A DNA stretch of 58,888 nt from Lentisphaerales bacterium (GTDB lineage Bacteria > Verrucomicrobiota > Lentisphaeria > Lentisphaerales > Lentisphaeraceae). Of this stretch, positions 25,437 to 34,494 are shown in pieces (positions within the stretch are counted from its first letter, which is position 1; each line of letters begins with the position of its first letter). Location: contig JAKVBD010000029.1 in assembly GCA_022446985.1 (NCBI GenBank), forward strand, positions 1 to 58,888, written 5' to 3'. The notes under the pieces are model-generated. The model searched no databases, had not been told where the DNA came from, and worked only from the letters and a program-made list of their open reading frames with translations. Both the position numbers and the translations under genes were made by a program.

Positions 25437-25827
25437 ACTTAAAAGCGACGCCTACTAGCTGGTTTCCCTTAGATTAAGGAAAATTTTCTTTATATTCAAC
25501 ATAAAAACAGGTTATAGAAATTTTCGATACTATTTTAATCAGTGTAGTGTTAGTAGCGTAAGGTTCCTCACAAGAAATTGAAATACCTGATGAGAGATTT
25601 CCCTGGAATGCCTTAAATTTGTTTCGCGATATATTTATCTTCACTGTTAACCAAAGGCGCATGAGTGTAATCTTGGTAAATAATCGTATTTTCGTTATCA
25701 ATTTTTTAGTGACTGTGACTTCTAAATTTTTGATTATGTCTGTATTGAGCAGGAGGAGGTTTACGTCATGTGAATTTCCGGGAGACCAGGAAAGGTGAGG
25801 CGTGAGCGGAGAATTTTAAGGTATCAT
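25437..25827 (-). pseudogene. Decayed partial copy of the RNA ligase gene
   Basis: This segment aligns base by base with the first part of the RNA ligase gene (21838-22235) but has deletions and frameshifts. The motif I region that encodes EKMDGEN in the intact gene is here changed so that no KxDG can be read. The start codon region and upstream leader are well preserved. The copy lacks the 3' half and the HD-Pnk gene. Confidence 0.75.
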
Positions 25828-25859
25828 CAGATTTTTCCACAATAAATTAAATCAATTTC

Positions 25860-25898
25860 TCAGTTGATCTTTTCGATCTTCATTGGGTTAATCTTCAT
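25860..25898 (-). CDS. Second copy of the 12-codon leader ORF
   Basis: MKINPMKIEKIN, preceded by AGGAG 7 bases before the ATG. It is preserved although the ligase copy below it is broken, so it may be an expressed orphan leader or may simply not yet have decayed. Confidence 0.35.
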   Translation of the reverse strand: MKINPMKIEKIN

Positions 25899-25999
25899 TA
25901 CATTGCTCCTATGCGGGTTTGTGCAGGAGTACAATTAATTTGATGTGGAGAGAATGGAACCAAAGCAATTGTTCTTTGTCAAGAAAGAAGATAAACCTT

Positions 26000-26049
26000 A
26001 CCACCAGGCCGTCGACGGACCCAGAAGCAGCACCGGCGCCCCCACCGGT
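26000..26049. other. 50-bp GC-rich island of foreign appearance
   Basis: By count, 37 of 50 bases are G or C, which is very unlike the AT-rich surroundings. It holds the palindromic hexamers GTCGAC, GGCGCC and ACCGGT and a repeated CACCGG. It lies between the end of the duplication and the stop of the WD40 gene. Confidence 0.6.
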
Positions 26050-26057
26050 AGGAAATA

Positions 26058-27845
26058 TTATTTCGCTGCATGAGTTGGTTTAAGTTCTTTTGGAAGTTGG
26101 CTTAAGTACGCTTTGAGAAGCTCTTTCTCTTTGCATACAAGAGGTGGAAGCAGTGCTTTGAGTTTAGGCACATTGGCAATGGTTTCCTTAATCTTGAGTT
26201 CGGAATCAACAATCTGTTGTTTGAGTTGTTGAATCTTTTCATGGCGTTTTACTAAAGTGTCGAGAGCTTTATTGTCCGACATTTCTGATTCTATCTTGTC
26301 ATCCAGATCAGTCAGTTTTTGAATTGTTTGGCCGTTACTTTTTATTTTTGCCTGTAAGTCTTCGACGGTGTATTTTGAGTTTTCGATATCTATTTTCAGC
26401 TTAGATGTTTCTGCCAAAAGTTTGTGCCTTTCTGTGTTGATCTTTTCTGCTTCATAACGCACAATCCTGACTTTGAGAGTTTCGATATTTAATTTCACTT
26501 CTTTAAGATCCTGCTCTCTGAGAGATTTCACTTTGTAATGCATTTCTACATTCTTTTTGCGCTTTTTAACTTCTTGCTCTGCAGCTTTTATATTCTTTGT
26601 AAGTTGCGGAATCGCTTTCTTTTTATCAGCGATACTTTTAGCTAAGGCATTGCGCTTAGTTTTGTCCTTTTCGACTTTGACTTGCTGATTCAACTTTTGA
26701 ATTTCACTGTTGAGATTTTTGATATCATGACGGATTTTATTGGGCTTTTGTTTGAGTTGATTGTACCAATTAATGCCATGTTGCTGCTGAGCAATTTTCT
26801 TCTCGAGTTTTGTAATTTCATTTTCGGAATCCTGAATTTCCTGCTTAAAAGCGATTATTTGCTCAGAGATCGAACCGGGGTTTGATTGAGTAGGACCAAC
26901 AATTTTATTTGTTTTAAGATCCCATTTGTGAATTTGGCCCCGCCAATCGGAGTAGAGAACTTCATTGACTTCCGAAGTGGCTACGGCTTTTAATGGCAGG
27001 TTACTCTTTAGCTTGATAGCTTTGATTTGTTTGTAGTTGCCATCGTAAACTTTTGCATGTTGATCACGACCGCAAGTGATCAAGTGACCTTTGTTTGAGT
27101 AAAAGACATCTGTTGTACCGTTGGTGTGGGCTCGGAAGTTCTTTGCTTTGCGGCCATTGATGATGTTCCAGGTGCTGACTTCGCCATCTTCAGAAGAGGC
27201 TGCCAATAGATTGGAATCTACCCTCCAGGAGAGAGAAGTAATCTCTTTCTTATGGTGCATCATCGTATATAACTTTTGACCGCTTTCAACTTCCCAAACA
27301 TAGATATGTCCATTGCGGTCACCACTGGCGACGAGAACGCCATCTGGACTGATACTGACATTTGTTACCCATTCGGAATGCTGCTTTATACTATGAATTA
27401 GATCACCGGTTTGAAGTGAAAAAATCTTTACTAGTTTATCACTGGAGCCTGTTGCAAGGTATTTTCTATCTGAGCTCATGTCAGCTGTTAGAGTTGTATC
27501 GAAATCCGGAGAAAGCTCAGTAAGTCTTTTGCCGCTTTTTACATTCCATAGAACGACATTGCCGATTTTACCATTGATGCCGCCGGCAGCGAGAACAATG
27601 GAACCATCACGGCTGAATTTGACGTCGTAAATCTGACCTTCTTCATAAGGTAGAACGCCGGCTAAATCCATGTTGTCGGTATTGTAGAGAAGAACCTGTT
27701 TGTAGCCACCTACAGCAATTAAAGGAGAGTACGGACTGACAGCCATGGCAGTTACAGCATTTGCTTTTTTAGTTTTGATGAAGGGTTCAATATTCAAATA
27801 CTCTGGCATGATGACCTGACCTTTGGGAATGGCAGGCATGGCCAT
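26058..27845 (-). CDS. WD40-repeat protein with long coiled-coil (C-terminal part of a cytochrome c-WD40 protein)
   Basis: The frame encodes about 330 residues of WD40 propeller (for example SEWVTNVSISPDGVLVASGD, GHIYVWEVESGQKL and DSNLLAASSEDGEVSTWNI), then about 240 residues of charged heptad-like coiled coil. The open frame extends upstream of the ATG at 27845 to about 27930, reading EIDLIRQWVAGGLLENTKSK, which is the normal continuation of the cytochrome domain encoded at 27923-28231. The two pieces are therefore one gene broken by a single-base shift. If translated alone from 27845 the protein would lack a signal peptide, although the cassette encodes secreted proteins. It is last in the DUF1501 operon. 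Confidence 0.75.
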   Translation of the reverse strand: MAMPAIPKGQVIMPEYLNIEPFIKTKKANAVTAMAVSPYSPLIAVGGYKQVLLYNTDNMDLAGVLPYEEGQIYDVKFSRDGSIVLAAGGINGKIGNVVLWNVKSGKRLTELSPDFDTTLTADMSSDRKYLATGSSDKLVKIFSLQTGDLIHSIKQHSEWVTNVSISPDGVLVASGDRNGHIYVWEVESGQKLYTMMHHKKEITSLSWRVDSNLLAASSEDGEVSTWNIINGRKAKNFRAHTNGTTDVFYSNKGHLITCGRDQHAKVYDGNYKQIKAIKLKSNLPLKAVATSEVNEVLYSDWRGQIHKWDLKTNKIVGPTQSNPGSISEQIIAFKQEIQDSENEITKLEKKIAQQQHGINWYNQLKQKPNKIRHDIKNLNSEIQKLNQQVKVEKDKTKRNALAKSIADKKKAIPQLTKNIKAAEQEVKKRKKNVEMHYKVKSLREQDLKEVKLNIETLKVRIVRYEAEKINTERHKLLAETSKLKIDIENSKYTVEDLQAKIKSNGQTIQKLTDLDDKIESEMSDNKALDTLVKRHEKIQQLKQQIVDSELKIKETIANVPKLKALLPPLVCKEKELLKAYLSQLPKELKPTHAAK

Positions 27846-27922
27846 AGCAACATTATTATTGGCCGACTTTACTTTTTTACTCTTGGTGTTTTCGAGAAGT
27901 CCACCGGCAACCCATTGTCTGA

Positions 27923-28231
27923 TCAGATCAATTTCTTGTTGGATAACTTCGGGCCTTTAGGAGGCATGATAGGTTCTTCTTCGTGAGTGACACATTTGAC
28001 GAGCAAGCTGTCGGCATCGCCGGATTCAACACATTTTCCAGACGAACCGCCTTTGAGGACGTCGCTATAAATCATCAAGTTCAGTCCGCCTTTTTTCTTA
28101 GAAGGTTTGTGACAGTTTGAACAGCTGTTCTGGAAGATTTCTTTGATGTGATCTTCGTAAGTTATCTTTTCTGCGGCAGCCAGTGAGCTTCCGAAGAAAA
28201 GAACACAGATAGTTATGGCTTTAGCGTACAA
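27923..28231 (-). CDS. Planctomycete-type cytochrome c domain, N-terminal part of a frameshifted protein
   Basis: It has a signal peptide (MYAKAITICVLFFGSSLAAA) followed by EDHIKEIFQNSCSNCHKPSKKKGGLNL with heme motif CSNCH, and EEPIMPPKGPKLSNKK. The frame then hits TGA after LI. In the neighbouring frame the text continues EIDLIRQWVAGG, which is the regular end of the PSCyt1 domain and joins the WD40 part. One base appears to be missing in an AACAAGAAATTG context. The start overlaps the 3' end of the DUF1549/DUF1553 gene by 11 bases. Confidence 0.75.
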   Translation of the reverse strand: MYAKAITICVLFFGSSLAAAEKITYEDHIKEIFQNSCSNCHKPSKKKGGLNLMIYSDVLKGGSSGKCVESGDADSLLVKCVTHEEEPIMPPKGPKLSNKKLI

Positions 28232-30626
28232 AGATAAACTCCTTTGAGTTAAGAAGAGCCCAGAAGATGTCTTCTAGAGTCTCGCGTTGATTTTTACTGC
28301 TGTTGACCATTTCCATGAGTGGTGTCAGTTCCTCTGACTTCACTTCACGGCTGTAACAGCGGATGTATAGATTTTTAATGATTTGTTCCGGTGGTGTTTT
28401 GGCCTTCAGTTGATTTTCAATGTAGCGGCCGGAGTTAATCTTATTTTGAACGGTATCGCCATTCAAGAGATGAAGTGCCTGCGAAAGGTTAGGCTCCATG
28501 CTGACTTCACAGGAGCAAACAGTTTCACGGGTTGCCCGGCCGAATGTAGTCAGGAAATAGGTACTTGTTCTACCGTCAGCAATCTGTACGGCTTTCGCTC
28601 CTCGTGGAAGTGAGCGGAATTTATCGACAGTTGAGGTTGTTTGACTTATGCCGTCCAAGAGAACTTCTGCTCTTATGCGACGAATCGCCGAGTGGGAGAA
28701 GTTTTTGACATCCAGTTTATTGCTTTCATTGGGTTTGCTCTCCAACTGATAAGTTCTGGAAGAACAGATATCTTTAACGACTTTGCGGAAGTCGTAATTG
28801 TAGTCCGTCAGTCTTTTGGCCAATTCATCAAGAAGTTCCTGGTTTGATGCCGGATTACTGAGGCGGGCATCATCAACTGGGTGAGTGATACCGCGACCAA
28901 AAAACTGTTCCCAGATGCGGTTAACCAGACTGCGAGAAAAGTAAGGATCCTCTTTGTCCGTCAGCCATTTGGCAAATACGGCGCGTCGATCTTTACCTTT
29001 GACATCGGCTGTTTCTCCACCAAGGAAAACCGGCGGCATATCTTTCTTATAAACCGGATGTTTGACTCCACCGCTTCGTTTATCAAAAATGATCTGAGCT
29101 CGTTCGTCATCGTGAACCTGCTTGCGGCCGATTTGAGCAAAGAAACCGGCAAAAGAGTAGTAGTCGTCCATCGACCAGCGGTCAAATGGATGATTGTGAC
29201 ACTGAGCACACTGGATTCTGGTTCCCATGAAAATCTGAGCAACATTTTCAGTCATTTTCAGAGTGTCGCGTTCCACCTGATAAAAGTTAGTAGGAGGATT
29301 ATCGAAAGTATTTCCAGTTGAGCTCAAAAGATCAGTGACGATCTTGTCAATTGAAACGTTCTCTGAGAATTGCTTGCGCAGCCAATTGTAGTAGAGGAGG
29401 GTGGACTTGTAAGAGAATGTGTTGTTGTCACTTCTCATCTTGAGAATCTCTGCCCATTTCATAACCCAAAGGTCGGTGAACTCCGGTTTGTTAACCAGTT
29501 GATCGATCAGCGCACCGCGCTTCTTTGGAGACTTATCGGCGATGAAGGTTTTGTATTCATTTTCATCCGGCAAGCGACCAATTGTATCGATGTAAACGCG
29601 GCGAAGGAAAGTCGTGTCGTCACACAGACCGGAAGGCTGAATGCGTAGCTTATTCAGTTTATTATTGACTAGTTCATCAACGTAATTGTTAGCAGGAAGC
29701 TCAGCGATTTTCTGAGCATTCTCGGGGAGACTGATAATCTTAGTCAGAGCAGTCAGAGTACCAAAGCGTGCCATAAGGTAAGCTTCACCAAAGTTTTTAT
29801 TTTCGATAAACCCATTTTTATTGATGAAGGCAACACCGCTGTCACTGGAAACAAAGGTCGTCAAATTAGTTATATCGCGGTCTGTGCCATCGGAGTAAGT
29901 TGCACGTACACTGATTGTTTGTTTGCCATTACCCTGGAAAACTGTTTCTTTGGGAAAGACTTCCAGAGAGACTGGAGTCTTGATGTCTTCCGGATCTTTT
30001 TCCGCGCCATTTTCCAGCCACTCGATGATGGTGTTATATTCGAATGAATCCTTCTCAAAGAGTTTGCCACCGGTATGAGGAACTGTATTCAGTGATTTAG
30101 TAATAATCATGCTATCCTCAGGTACTGCCAGATTGATTCGTCTTCCCGGGAATTCCGTAGTCAGTCTTTCATAATCGCCATCCGGATCATAACCGAAAAG
30201 AGCTAATTGGAAGCGATCTTTACCCCGAGAGGAACCATGGCAGCCACCAGAGTTACAACCGGCTTTAGTGAAGACCGGCATGACATCCAGAGTAAAGCTG
30301 ATTTTCTTTTCTTGAGTCGTGTTCTTGCAGGTAATGGTCAGTTTCTGACTAAAATTACCGAATGTAACGTCGGCTTCAGTGATGCCATCTTTCAGTGGTT
30401 TGAAAACACTATTTTCAAACTTTGCGATGCTGTTATCTTTGATGACAACGGAAGCTTGTTTCAGATAATCCTGGCTTGTGCCATCAGTAAAAACTACCTG
30501 AACAGTTATACTTTGTTTTTCATCTTTGTGATCGAGGTTGATATTCTTGGGATACACTTTAAGTGACTTAATGTCGTTGGCAAATAAACTAACGGTCAGG
30601 AAGTTGATGAGGATGAAAAATCTCAT
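28221..30626 (-). CDS. Secreted DUF1549/DUF1553 protein with N-terminal Ig-like (BIG2) regions
   Basis: An 801-residue protein with a signal peptide (MRFFILINFLTVSLFA). Two BIG2-like segments (about 20-110 and 215-300) flank a heme-like site CNSGGCHGSSRGKDRFQLALFGYDP. DUF1549 follows (VDELVNNKLNKLRIQPSGLCDDTTFLRRVYIDTIGRLPD), including ACCESSORY motif CAQCHNHPFDRW, and then DUF1553 (FSRSLVNRIWEQFFGRGI, RTYQLESKPNESN). These proteins are abundant in PVC bacteria and their reaction is unknown. The first heme-like motif is CX4CH rather than CX2CH. The gene lies 1 base after the PPC-domain gene. Confidence 0.85.
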   Translation of the reverse strand: MRFFILINFLTVSLFANDIKSLKVYPKNINLDHKDEKQSITVQVVFTDGTSQDYLKQASVVIKDNSIAKFENSVFKPLKDGITEADVTFGNFSQKLTITCKNTTQEKKISFTLDVMPVFTKAGCNSGGCHGSSRGKDRFQLALFGYDPDGDYERLTTEFPGRRINLAVPEDSMIITKSLNTVPHTGGKLFEKDSFEYNTIIEWLENGAEKDPEDIKTPVSLEVFPKETVFQGNGKQTISVRATYSDGTDRDITNLTTFVSSDSGVAFINKNGFIENKNFGEAYLMARFGTLTALTKIISLPENAQKIAELPANNYVDELVNNKLNKLRIQPSGLCDDTTFLRRVYIDTIGRLPDENEYKTFIADKSPKKRGALIDQLVNKPEFTDLWVMKWAEILKMRSDNNTFSYKSTLLYYNWLRKQFSENVSIDKIVTDLLSSTGNTFDNPPTNFYQVERDTLKMTENVAQIFMGTRIQCAQCHNHPFDRWSMDDYYSFAGFFAQIGRKQVHDDERAQIIFDKRSGGVKHPVYKKDMPPVFLGGETADVKGKDRRAVFAKWLTDKEDPYFSRSLVNRIWEQFFGRGITHPVDDARLSNPASNQELLDELAKRLTDYNYDFRKVVKDICSSRTYQLESKPNESNKLDVKNFSHSAIRRIRAEVLLDGISQTTSTVDKFRSLPRGAKAVQIADGRTSTYFLTTFGRATRETVCSCEVSMEPNLSQALHLLNGDTVQNKINSGRYIENQLKAKTPPEQIIKNLYIRCYSREVKSEELTPLMEMVNSSKNQRETLEDIFWALLNSKEFIFVR

Positions 30627-30627
30627 A

Positions 30628-33027
30628 TTATTTTCCTCCTTTGCTTTTAAGTCTGAGTTCTTCCAGGCGGGATAATTTTTTTAGTTGAGTAGTCTTAGGT
30701 TTGGCTTTTGAACTGGCAACCACAGGTTTTTGTGCCAGTGGGTCGATTCGAATCGCTTCATTTGTACGAATGTTCTGTTTCACATACCCACCGGCGTAAG
30801 GAATGCTTAACGCCAGAAAGCTGTTTTTGTGTTGACCACGTCGAGTTTTTTCAGCGATAGTTACAGGGAAACTGATTTTCTTAGCATTCTTACCAAATGT
30901 CAATTCTTTAGCTGTCATGCCTCCGGGTATACCGTGTAATTGAACTTTGACTTTTCCTTCAAAGTTCTGCAGGTGTTCGAGGTCGATATCAAGTGTACCG
31001 TTATCTTTTTGTGGAAAGGACTGCATGCTCATTTTCACATTAAAGAATGAAGGAATGACTTTGATGACGTGCTCACTGGAAGCCAGTATGTAGTCAATTC
31101 CCTTATGACCGGCTTCAGCGGTAAAAACAACCGGCCAATCCCCAACTGGAGTACCTCCATTGGCATTGATGGTATAAAGAATCTCTTTTTGATCCGGCTT
31201 CAAAGTCATTTGATCGATGGCTGACATGCCGTCAATTTTGTAAGCCAGGCGAACTTTAACGACGCCTTTGAAATCGCCAATGCGCTCAATTTTAACTTTA
31301 GCTTGAACATATCCAAGTTGTGGAAGAGGGAGTGCTTGCTTATCAATAGAAATTTTGAATGGAGTTTGATCGAAGACACCAATTGCCAGTTTGTCGGCAT
31401 CGTATTTAGCATAAGGACGATTGTTGCGGCCTTTAACCATGACGATTTGTTGCTTGAGATTTCCTTTAAGTTTGTTCTCGCTGCTGATCTCAACAGGAGA
31501 AAGTTTGAAAGATTGAGGGGCATCACTTTTAGCTTCAAAGAGAACCGGAATTTTGGTTTTACCTTGAGGAGCATGTAGTAACTTATAGAAAACTCCGGCA
31601 GGAAGGTTGTCGATTTTTAAAGTGTCTTTTCCAGTGGAGCCATCGCGATTTACCAGTAGTTGATAAATACTTTTACCACCTTTGTGAATGCGGATTTCCT
31701 GACCCAACTGATTGTTGTCGCTTGCTGAAGGAAGAGAAACACTGATTGACTTTGGTTTTTCTGTAACCTGTATTCGATAGACAAAGTGAGGTTTACCGCC
31801 ATTCAACTGATCTTTGATTCTGACGAAAAAGTTTCCATCGTATTCAGCTTTGTAATTGATGACTGAGTCTGGACTACCGCTGTCATCTTGAAGTTTACGG
31901 CGTTGACCTTTTTCGTTGTAGATTTCTAAAACAGAATCAAGTCCACAGCCAATTTTGTGAGAATGAACGGCGATTCTTAAATTGGCACCTTTTTTAGCTT
32001 TGAAAGCCCACCAATCGATATCGCCAGGTTTTTCGATTATACCGTCGAAGGTCACCGGATAAGCCGGGAAGTCTTTGACATCTTTCTTTTCGTCATTTTT
32101 TTCTTTCTCCAGAAATGACGGGGCTGAATCTGTTTGAAATAATATTGGTGTTGGGCTGTAGAGCTTACCTCGTTTTGTTTGCAGGAAGTTAATACCAGGC
32201 TTTGTCGGAACTTTGACAGTTTGCTTGAAGTTTGAACCATTTTCCAGAATCATTGAAACTTCTTTGTTTTCTCCAGGTTTTCCGCCAGCTGGATAAGCAG
32301 CTAGAGGGCGAGGGAAGTTTCCGACATGGAGACGATAACGAGCGTCATTGTGACCAGAAAATTCTGAACTGCGGATAACGAGATAGTAGATGCCATCTGC
32401 CGGAGCGATGAATTGCATGTGCGGATCAAGTTTTGTCAGTGGAGTGTCGTCTTTGTCTTTAAGTATGTAGCCGCTTTTATCGACAATACTTATGTGAGTA
32501 TCGAAATAACTTGCAGTTTGGGTGCCATTACGGCGATGACTGAGACGGTTGATTTCGACTTCAGCAGAAAGCTCTTGACCTTTTTTAAGGTCAACGGAAA
32601 AGTAATCGATATCTTCATTTTTAATGATGCCATCGATTGTCGTATTGAGAGCGATTTTTTCCGCTTTTTCGATACTGCCGTTATCTTCTTTTTCAGTGTG
32701 AACCGGGAATTGCCCTACGGTAAAAATCAGAACTTCAGAGAAATTGGCTTTTCCAAAGAGGCGGATGTGATGTGAGCCTAGCTGGCAATTATCAGCAATC
32801 TTCAGTCTCATTTTTAAAGCCTTTGGTTTGGCTTCAATAATTTTTACGAGAGATAATCCTTCATCGTAGAAAAGAACATCGGTGATAGTTTGCAGGTTGT
32901 TACCAGTAACTTTGACTTCAATTTCCTGGCCGCGGACTCCTCCACATGGGATGAGGTATTGCGGTCGAGGTTGAGCGCTTACCGATAACACTGCAAGTAT
33001 GAACAGTACTATGAGTAAGTTTTTCAT
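30628..33027 (-). CDS. Secreted PPC-domain protein (bacterial pre-peptidase C-terminal-like)
   Basis: A 799-residue protein with a signal peptide (MKNLLIVLFILAVLSVSA). An Ig/TIG-like start (CGGVRGQEIEVKVTGNNLQTITDVLFYDEGL) precedes two PPC domains. One is around 110-235 (DYFSVDLKKGQELSAEVEINRL, YYLVIRSSEFSGHNDARYRLHVG) and one around 325-425 (DIDWWAFKAKKGANLRIAVHS, FFVRIKDQLNGGKPHFVYRIQV). The rest is beta-rich. Such proteins typically bind surfaces or carbohydrates and accompany DUF1501/DUF1553 proteins. Its ATG shares one base with the stop of the DUF1501 gene (TAATG), giving translational coupling. Confidence 0.8.
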   Translation of the reverse strand: MKNLLIVLFILAVLSVSAQPRPQYLIPCGGVRGQEIEVKVTGNNLQTITDVLFYDEGLSLVKIIEAKPKALKMRLKIADNCQLGSHHIRLFGKANFSEVLIFTVGQFPVHTEKEDNGSIEKAEKIALNTTIDGIIKNEDIDYFSVDLKKGQELSAEVEINRLSHRRNGTQTASYFDTHISIVDKSGYILKDKDDTPLTKLDPHMQFIAPADGIYYLVIRSSEFSGHNDARYRLHVGNFPRPLAAYPAGGKPGENKEVSMILENGSNFKQTVKVPTKPGINFLQTKRGKLYSPTPILFQTDSAPSFLEKEKNDEKKDVKDFPAYPVTFDGIIEKPGDIDWWAFKAKKGANLRIAVHSHKIGCGLDSVLEIYNEKGQRRKLQDDSGSPDSVINYKAEYDGNFFVRIKDQLNGGKPHFVYRIQVTEKPKSISVSLPSASDNNQLGQEIRIHKGGKSIYQLLVNRDGSTGKDTLKIDNLPAGVFYKLLHAPQGKTKIPVLFEAKSDAPQSFKLSPVEISSENKLKGNLKQQIVMVKGRNNRPYAKYDADKLAIGVFDQTPFKISIDKQALPLPQLGYVQAKVKIERIGDFKGVVKVRLAYKIDGMSAIDQMTLKPDQKEILYTINANGGTPVGDWPVVFTAEAGHKGIDYILASSEHVIKVIPSFFNVKMSMQSFPQKDNGTLDIDLEHLQNFEGKVKVQLHGIPGGMTAKELTFGKNAKKISFPVTIAEKTRRGQHKNSFLALSIPYAGGYVKQNIRTNEAIRIDPLAQKPVVASSKAKPKTTQLKKLSRLEELRLKSKGGK

Positions 33028-34292
33028 TATGCGATGATATCCGTTAATAGTTCACCGTCTTTGACGAGTGGAATTGGGCGAGCTCCCGGAGCCATTAATC
33101 GGGTGTCGGGATCAATTCCCATAAGAGTATAGACTGTTCTCGCGTAATCCTCAGTGGTTACGGGGCTCTCTTCAACGGCTGTTGATGTAGAGTCAGACAT
33201 GCCGTAGATAAGACCTTTTTTAACGCCTCCGCCAGCCATCATTATGCTGAAAACTTTCGGGTAGTGATCACGTCCGCCATCTTTATTGATTTTTGGAGTG
33301 CGACCAAATTCTGTAGTCAGCATTACTAAAGTATCATCCAGCATACCGCGTTGTTCCAGATCGTTTATCAGAGTAGCCAGGGCCTGATCCACTGGAGGGA
33401 GGTTTTTTTGGATTTCACCACGGATGTTGCGATGGTGGTCCCAGCCGCCAGCAGTAACTGTAACGTAGCGTGCACCGGCTTCGACAAGGCGACGGGCCAT
33501 AAGAAATCTTTGTCCGGCTTGATGGCGGCCATACTTATCGCGGATTTTGTTATTTTCTTTGTTTAAATCAAAGGCTTCTTGAGCTTTTTGGGAATCGATC
33601 AGCCCAAAAGCTTTTTCATAAAAACTATCCATTGCTTTAATTTCATCGGCTTTGTTTTCATTCATAAAGCCGGAATCAATCATGGCTAAAATTTTCTTGC
33701 GCTGTGAGAAGCGTTCAGGTGTAATACCCTGCGGAGTAGCGAGGTCTTTAACTTTAAAACCTTTACTAGCAGGGTCAGAACCTAAAGAAAAAGCCGAGTA
33801 CATAGAGCTAAGATAACCTGTTCCAGCGTAGTCGTTTGGCTGTTTCGGAATACAGATGTATGGCGGCATATTGTCGCGTGAACCTTGAAGGTTGGCAACA
33901 ATGGATCCAATACTTGGAAATTGTATAGCCGGGCTGGGGCGGTAACCGGTAAACATATTATGAGTGCCGCGTTCATGGGCAGCTTCACCATGAGTCATGC
34001 TACGTATAACGGTAATTTTGTCAGCGATTTTAGACATATGCTGCATTTTTTCGCCGAAGTGGATTCCAGGGATGTTGGTTTTTATGGAACCATAGGGACC
34101 GCGGTATTCGTAAGGATTAAAAGGTTTGGGGTCAAAAGATTCCTGAGCAGCCAGTCCACCAGGAAGGAAAATTTGAATAACTTGTTTGGCTTTTACTTTG
34201 ACTGGTTTGGACTCATTTCCAAACGAAATAAAGGGTGACCCTCCGGCAACAAGTCCGGCAGTTCTTAAAAATTTTCTTCTGCTTTGCTCCAT
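33027..34292 (-). CDS. DUF1501 protein with Tat signal
   Basis: A 421-residue protein with the twin-arginine motif RRKFLR near its start, so it is exported folded. DUF1501 text includes IQIFLPGGLAAQESFDPKP, MTHGEAAHERGTHNMFTGYRPSP, VEAGARYVTVTAGGWDHHRNI, LDDTLVMLTTEFGRTPKIN and GRDHYPKVFSIMMAGGGVKKG. The fold is alkaline-phosphatase/sulfatase-like; its substrate is unknown. It is first in the operon, with about 200 bases of promoter region upstream. Confidence 0.85.
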   Translation of the reverse strand: MEQSRRKFLRTAGLVAGGSPFISFGNESKPVKVKAKQVIQIFLPGGLAAQESFDPKPFNPYEYRGPYGSIKTNIPGIHFGEKMQHMSKIADKITVIRSMTHGEAAHERGTHNMFTGYRPSPAIQFPSIGSIVANLQGSRDNMPPYICIPKQPNDYAGTGYLSSMYSAFSLGSDPASKGFKVKDLATPQGITPERFSQRKKILAMIDSGFMNENKADEIKAMDSFYEKAFGLIDSQKAQEAFDLNKENNKIRDKYGRHQAGQRFLMARRLVEAGARYVTVTAGGWDHHRNIRGEIQKNLPPVDQALATLINDLEQRGMLDDTLVMLTTEFGRTPKINKDGGRDHYPKVFSIMMAGGGVKKGLIYGMSDSTSTAVEESPVTTEDYARTVYTLMGIDPDTRLMAPGARPIPLVKDGELLTDIIA

Positions 34293-34494
34293 AGCACATT
34301 CCTCTTCGACAAACGGTTTCCCTTCTCAGCTTTTAGTACTTAACACCCTTGGCTGCCAATCTTACAAAGTTTTTAGATTTAAATCATGGGTATACTATAA
34401 CTTTCTAGAAGAGAGGTGGTTGCGAATTTCCTCTTTTTATTAACACACACTAATCATTAAATCATAGAGGAATAGAATAAACTCTCGTGACTTT

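Larger units (their letters stand above)
25437..25985 (-). repeat. Copy 2 of the 0.55-kb direct duplication
   Basis: This is the degraded partner of 21838-22392, in direct orientation and 3.6 kb away. Similarity stops abruptly after TTTGTCAAGAAA at about 25985, just before a GC-rich anomaly. Confidence 0.75.

Noticed and set aside
25474..25701. A 75-codon open frame as a real gene
   Set aside because: It lies in the decayed copy of the RNA ligase and reads a shifted frame of it.
26000..26049. GC-rich island as terminator of the WD40 operon
   Set aside because: Possible stems are short (about 5 bp) and no T-run follows on the minus strand.
27923..28231. A complete stand-alone cytochrome c protein
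   Set aside because: The domain lacks its last helix in this frame, and that helix is encoded in the next frame joined to the WD40 part.
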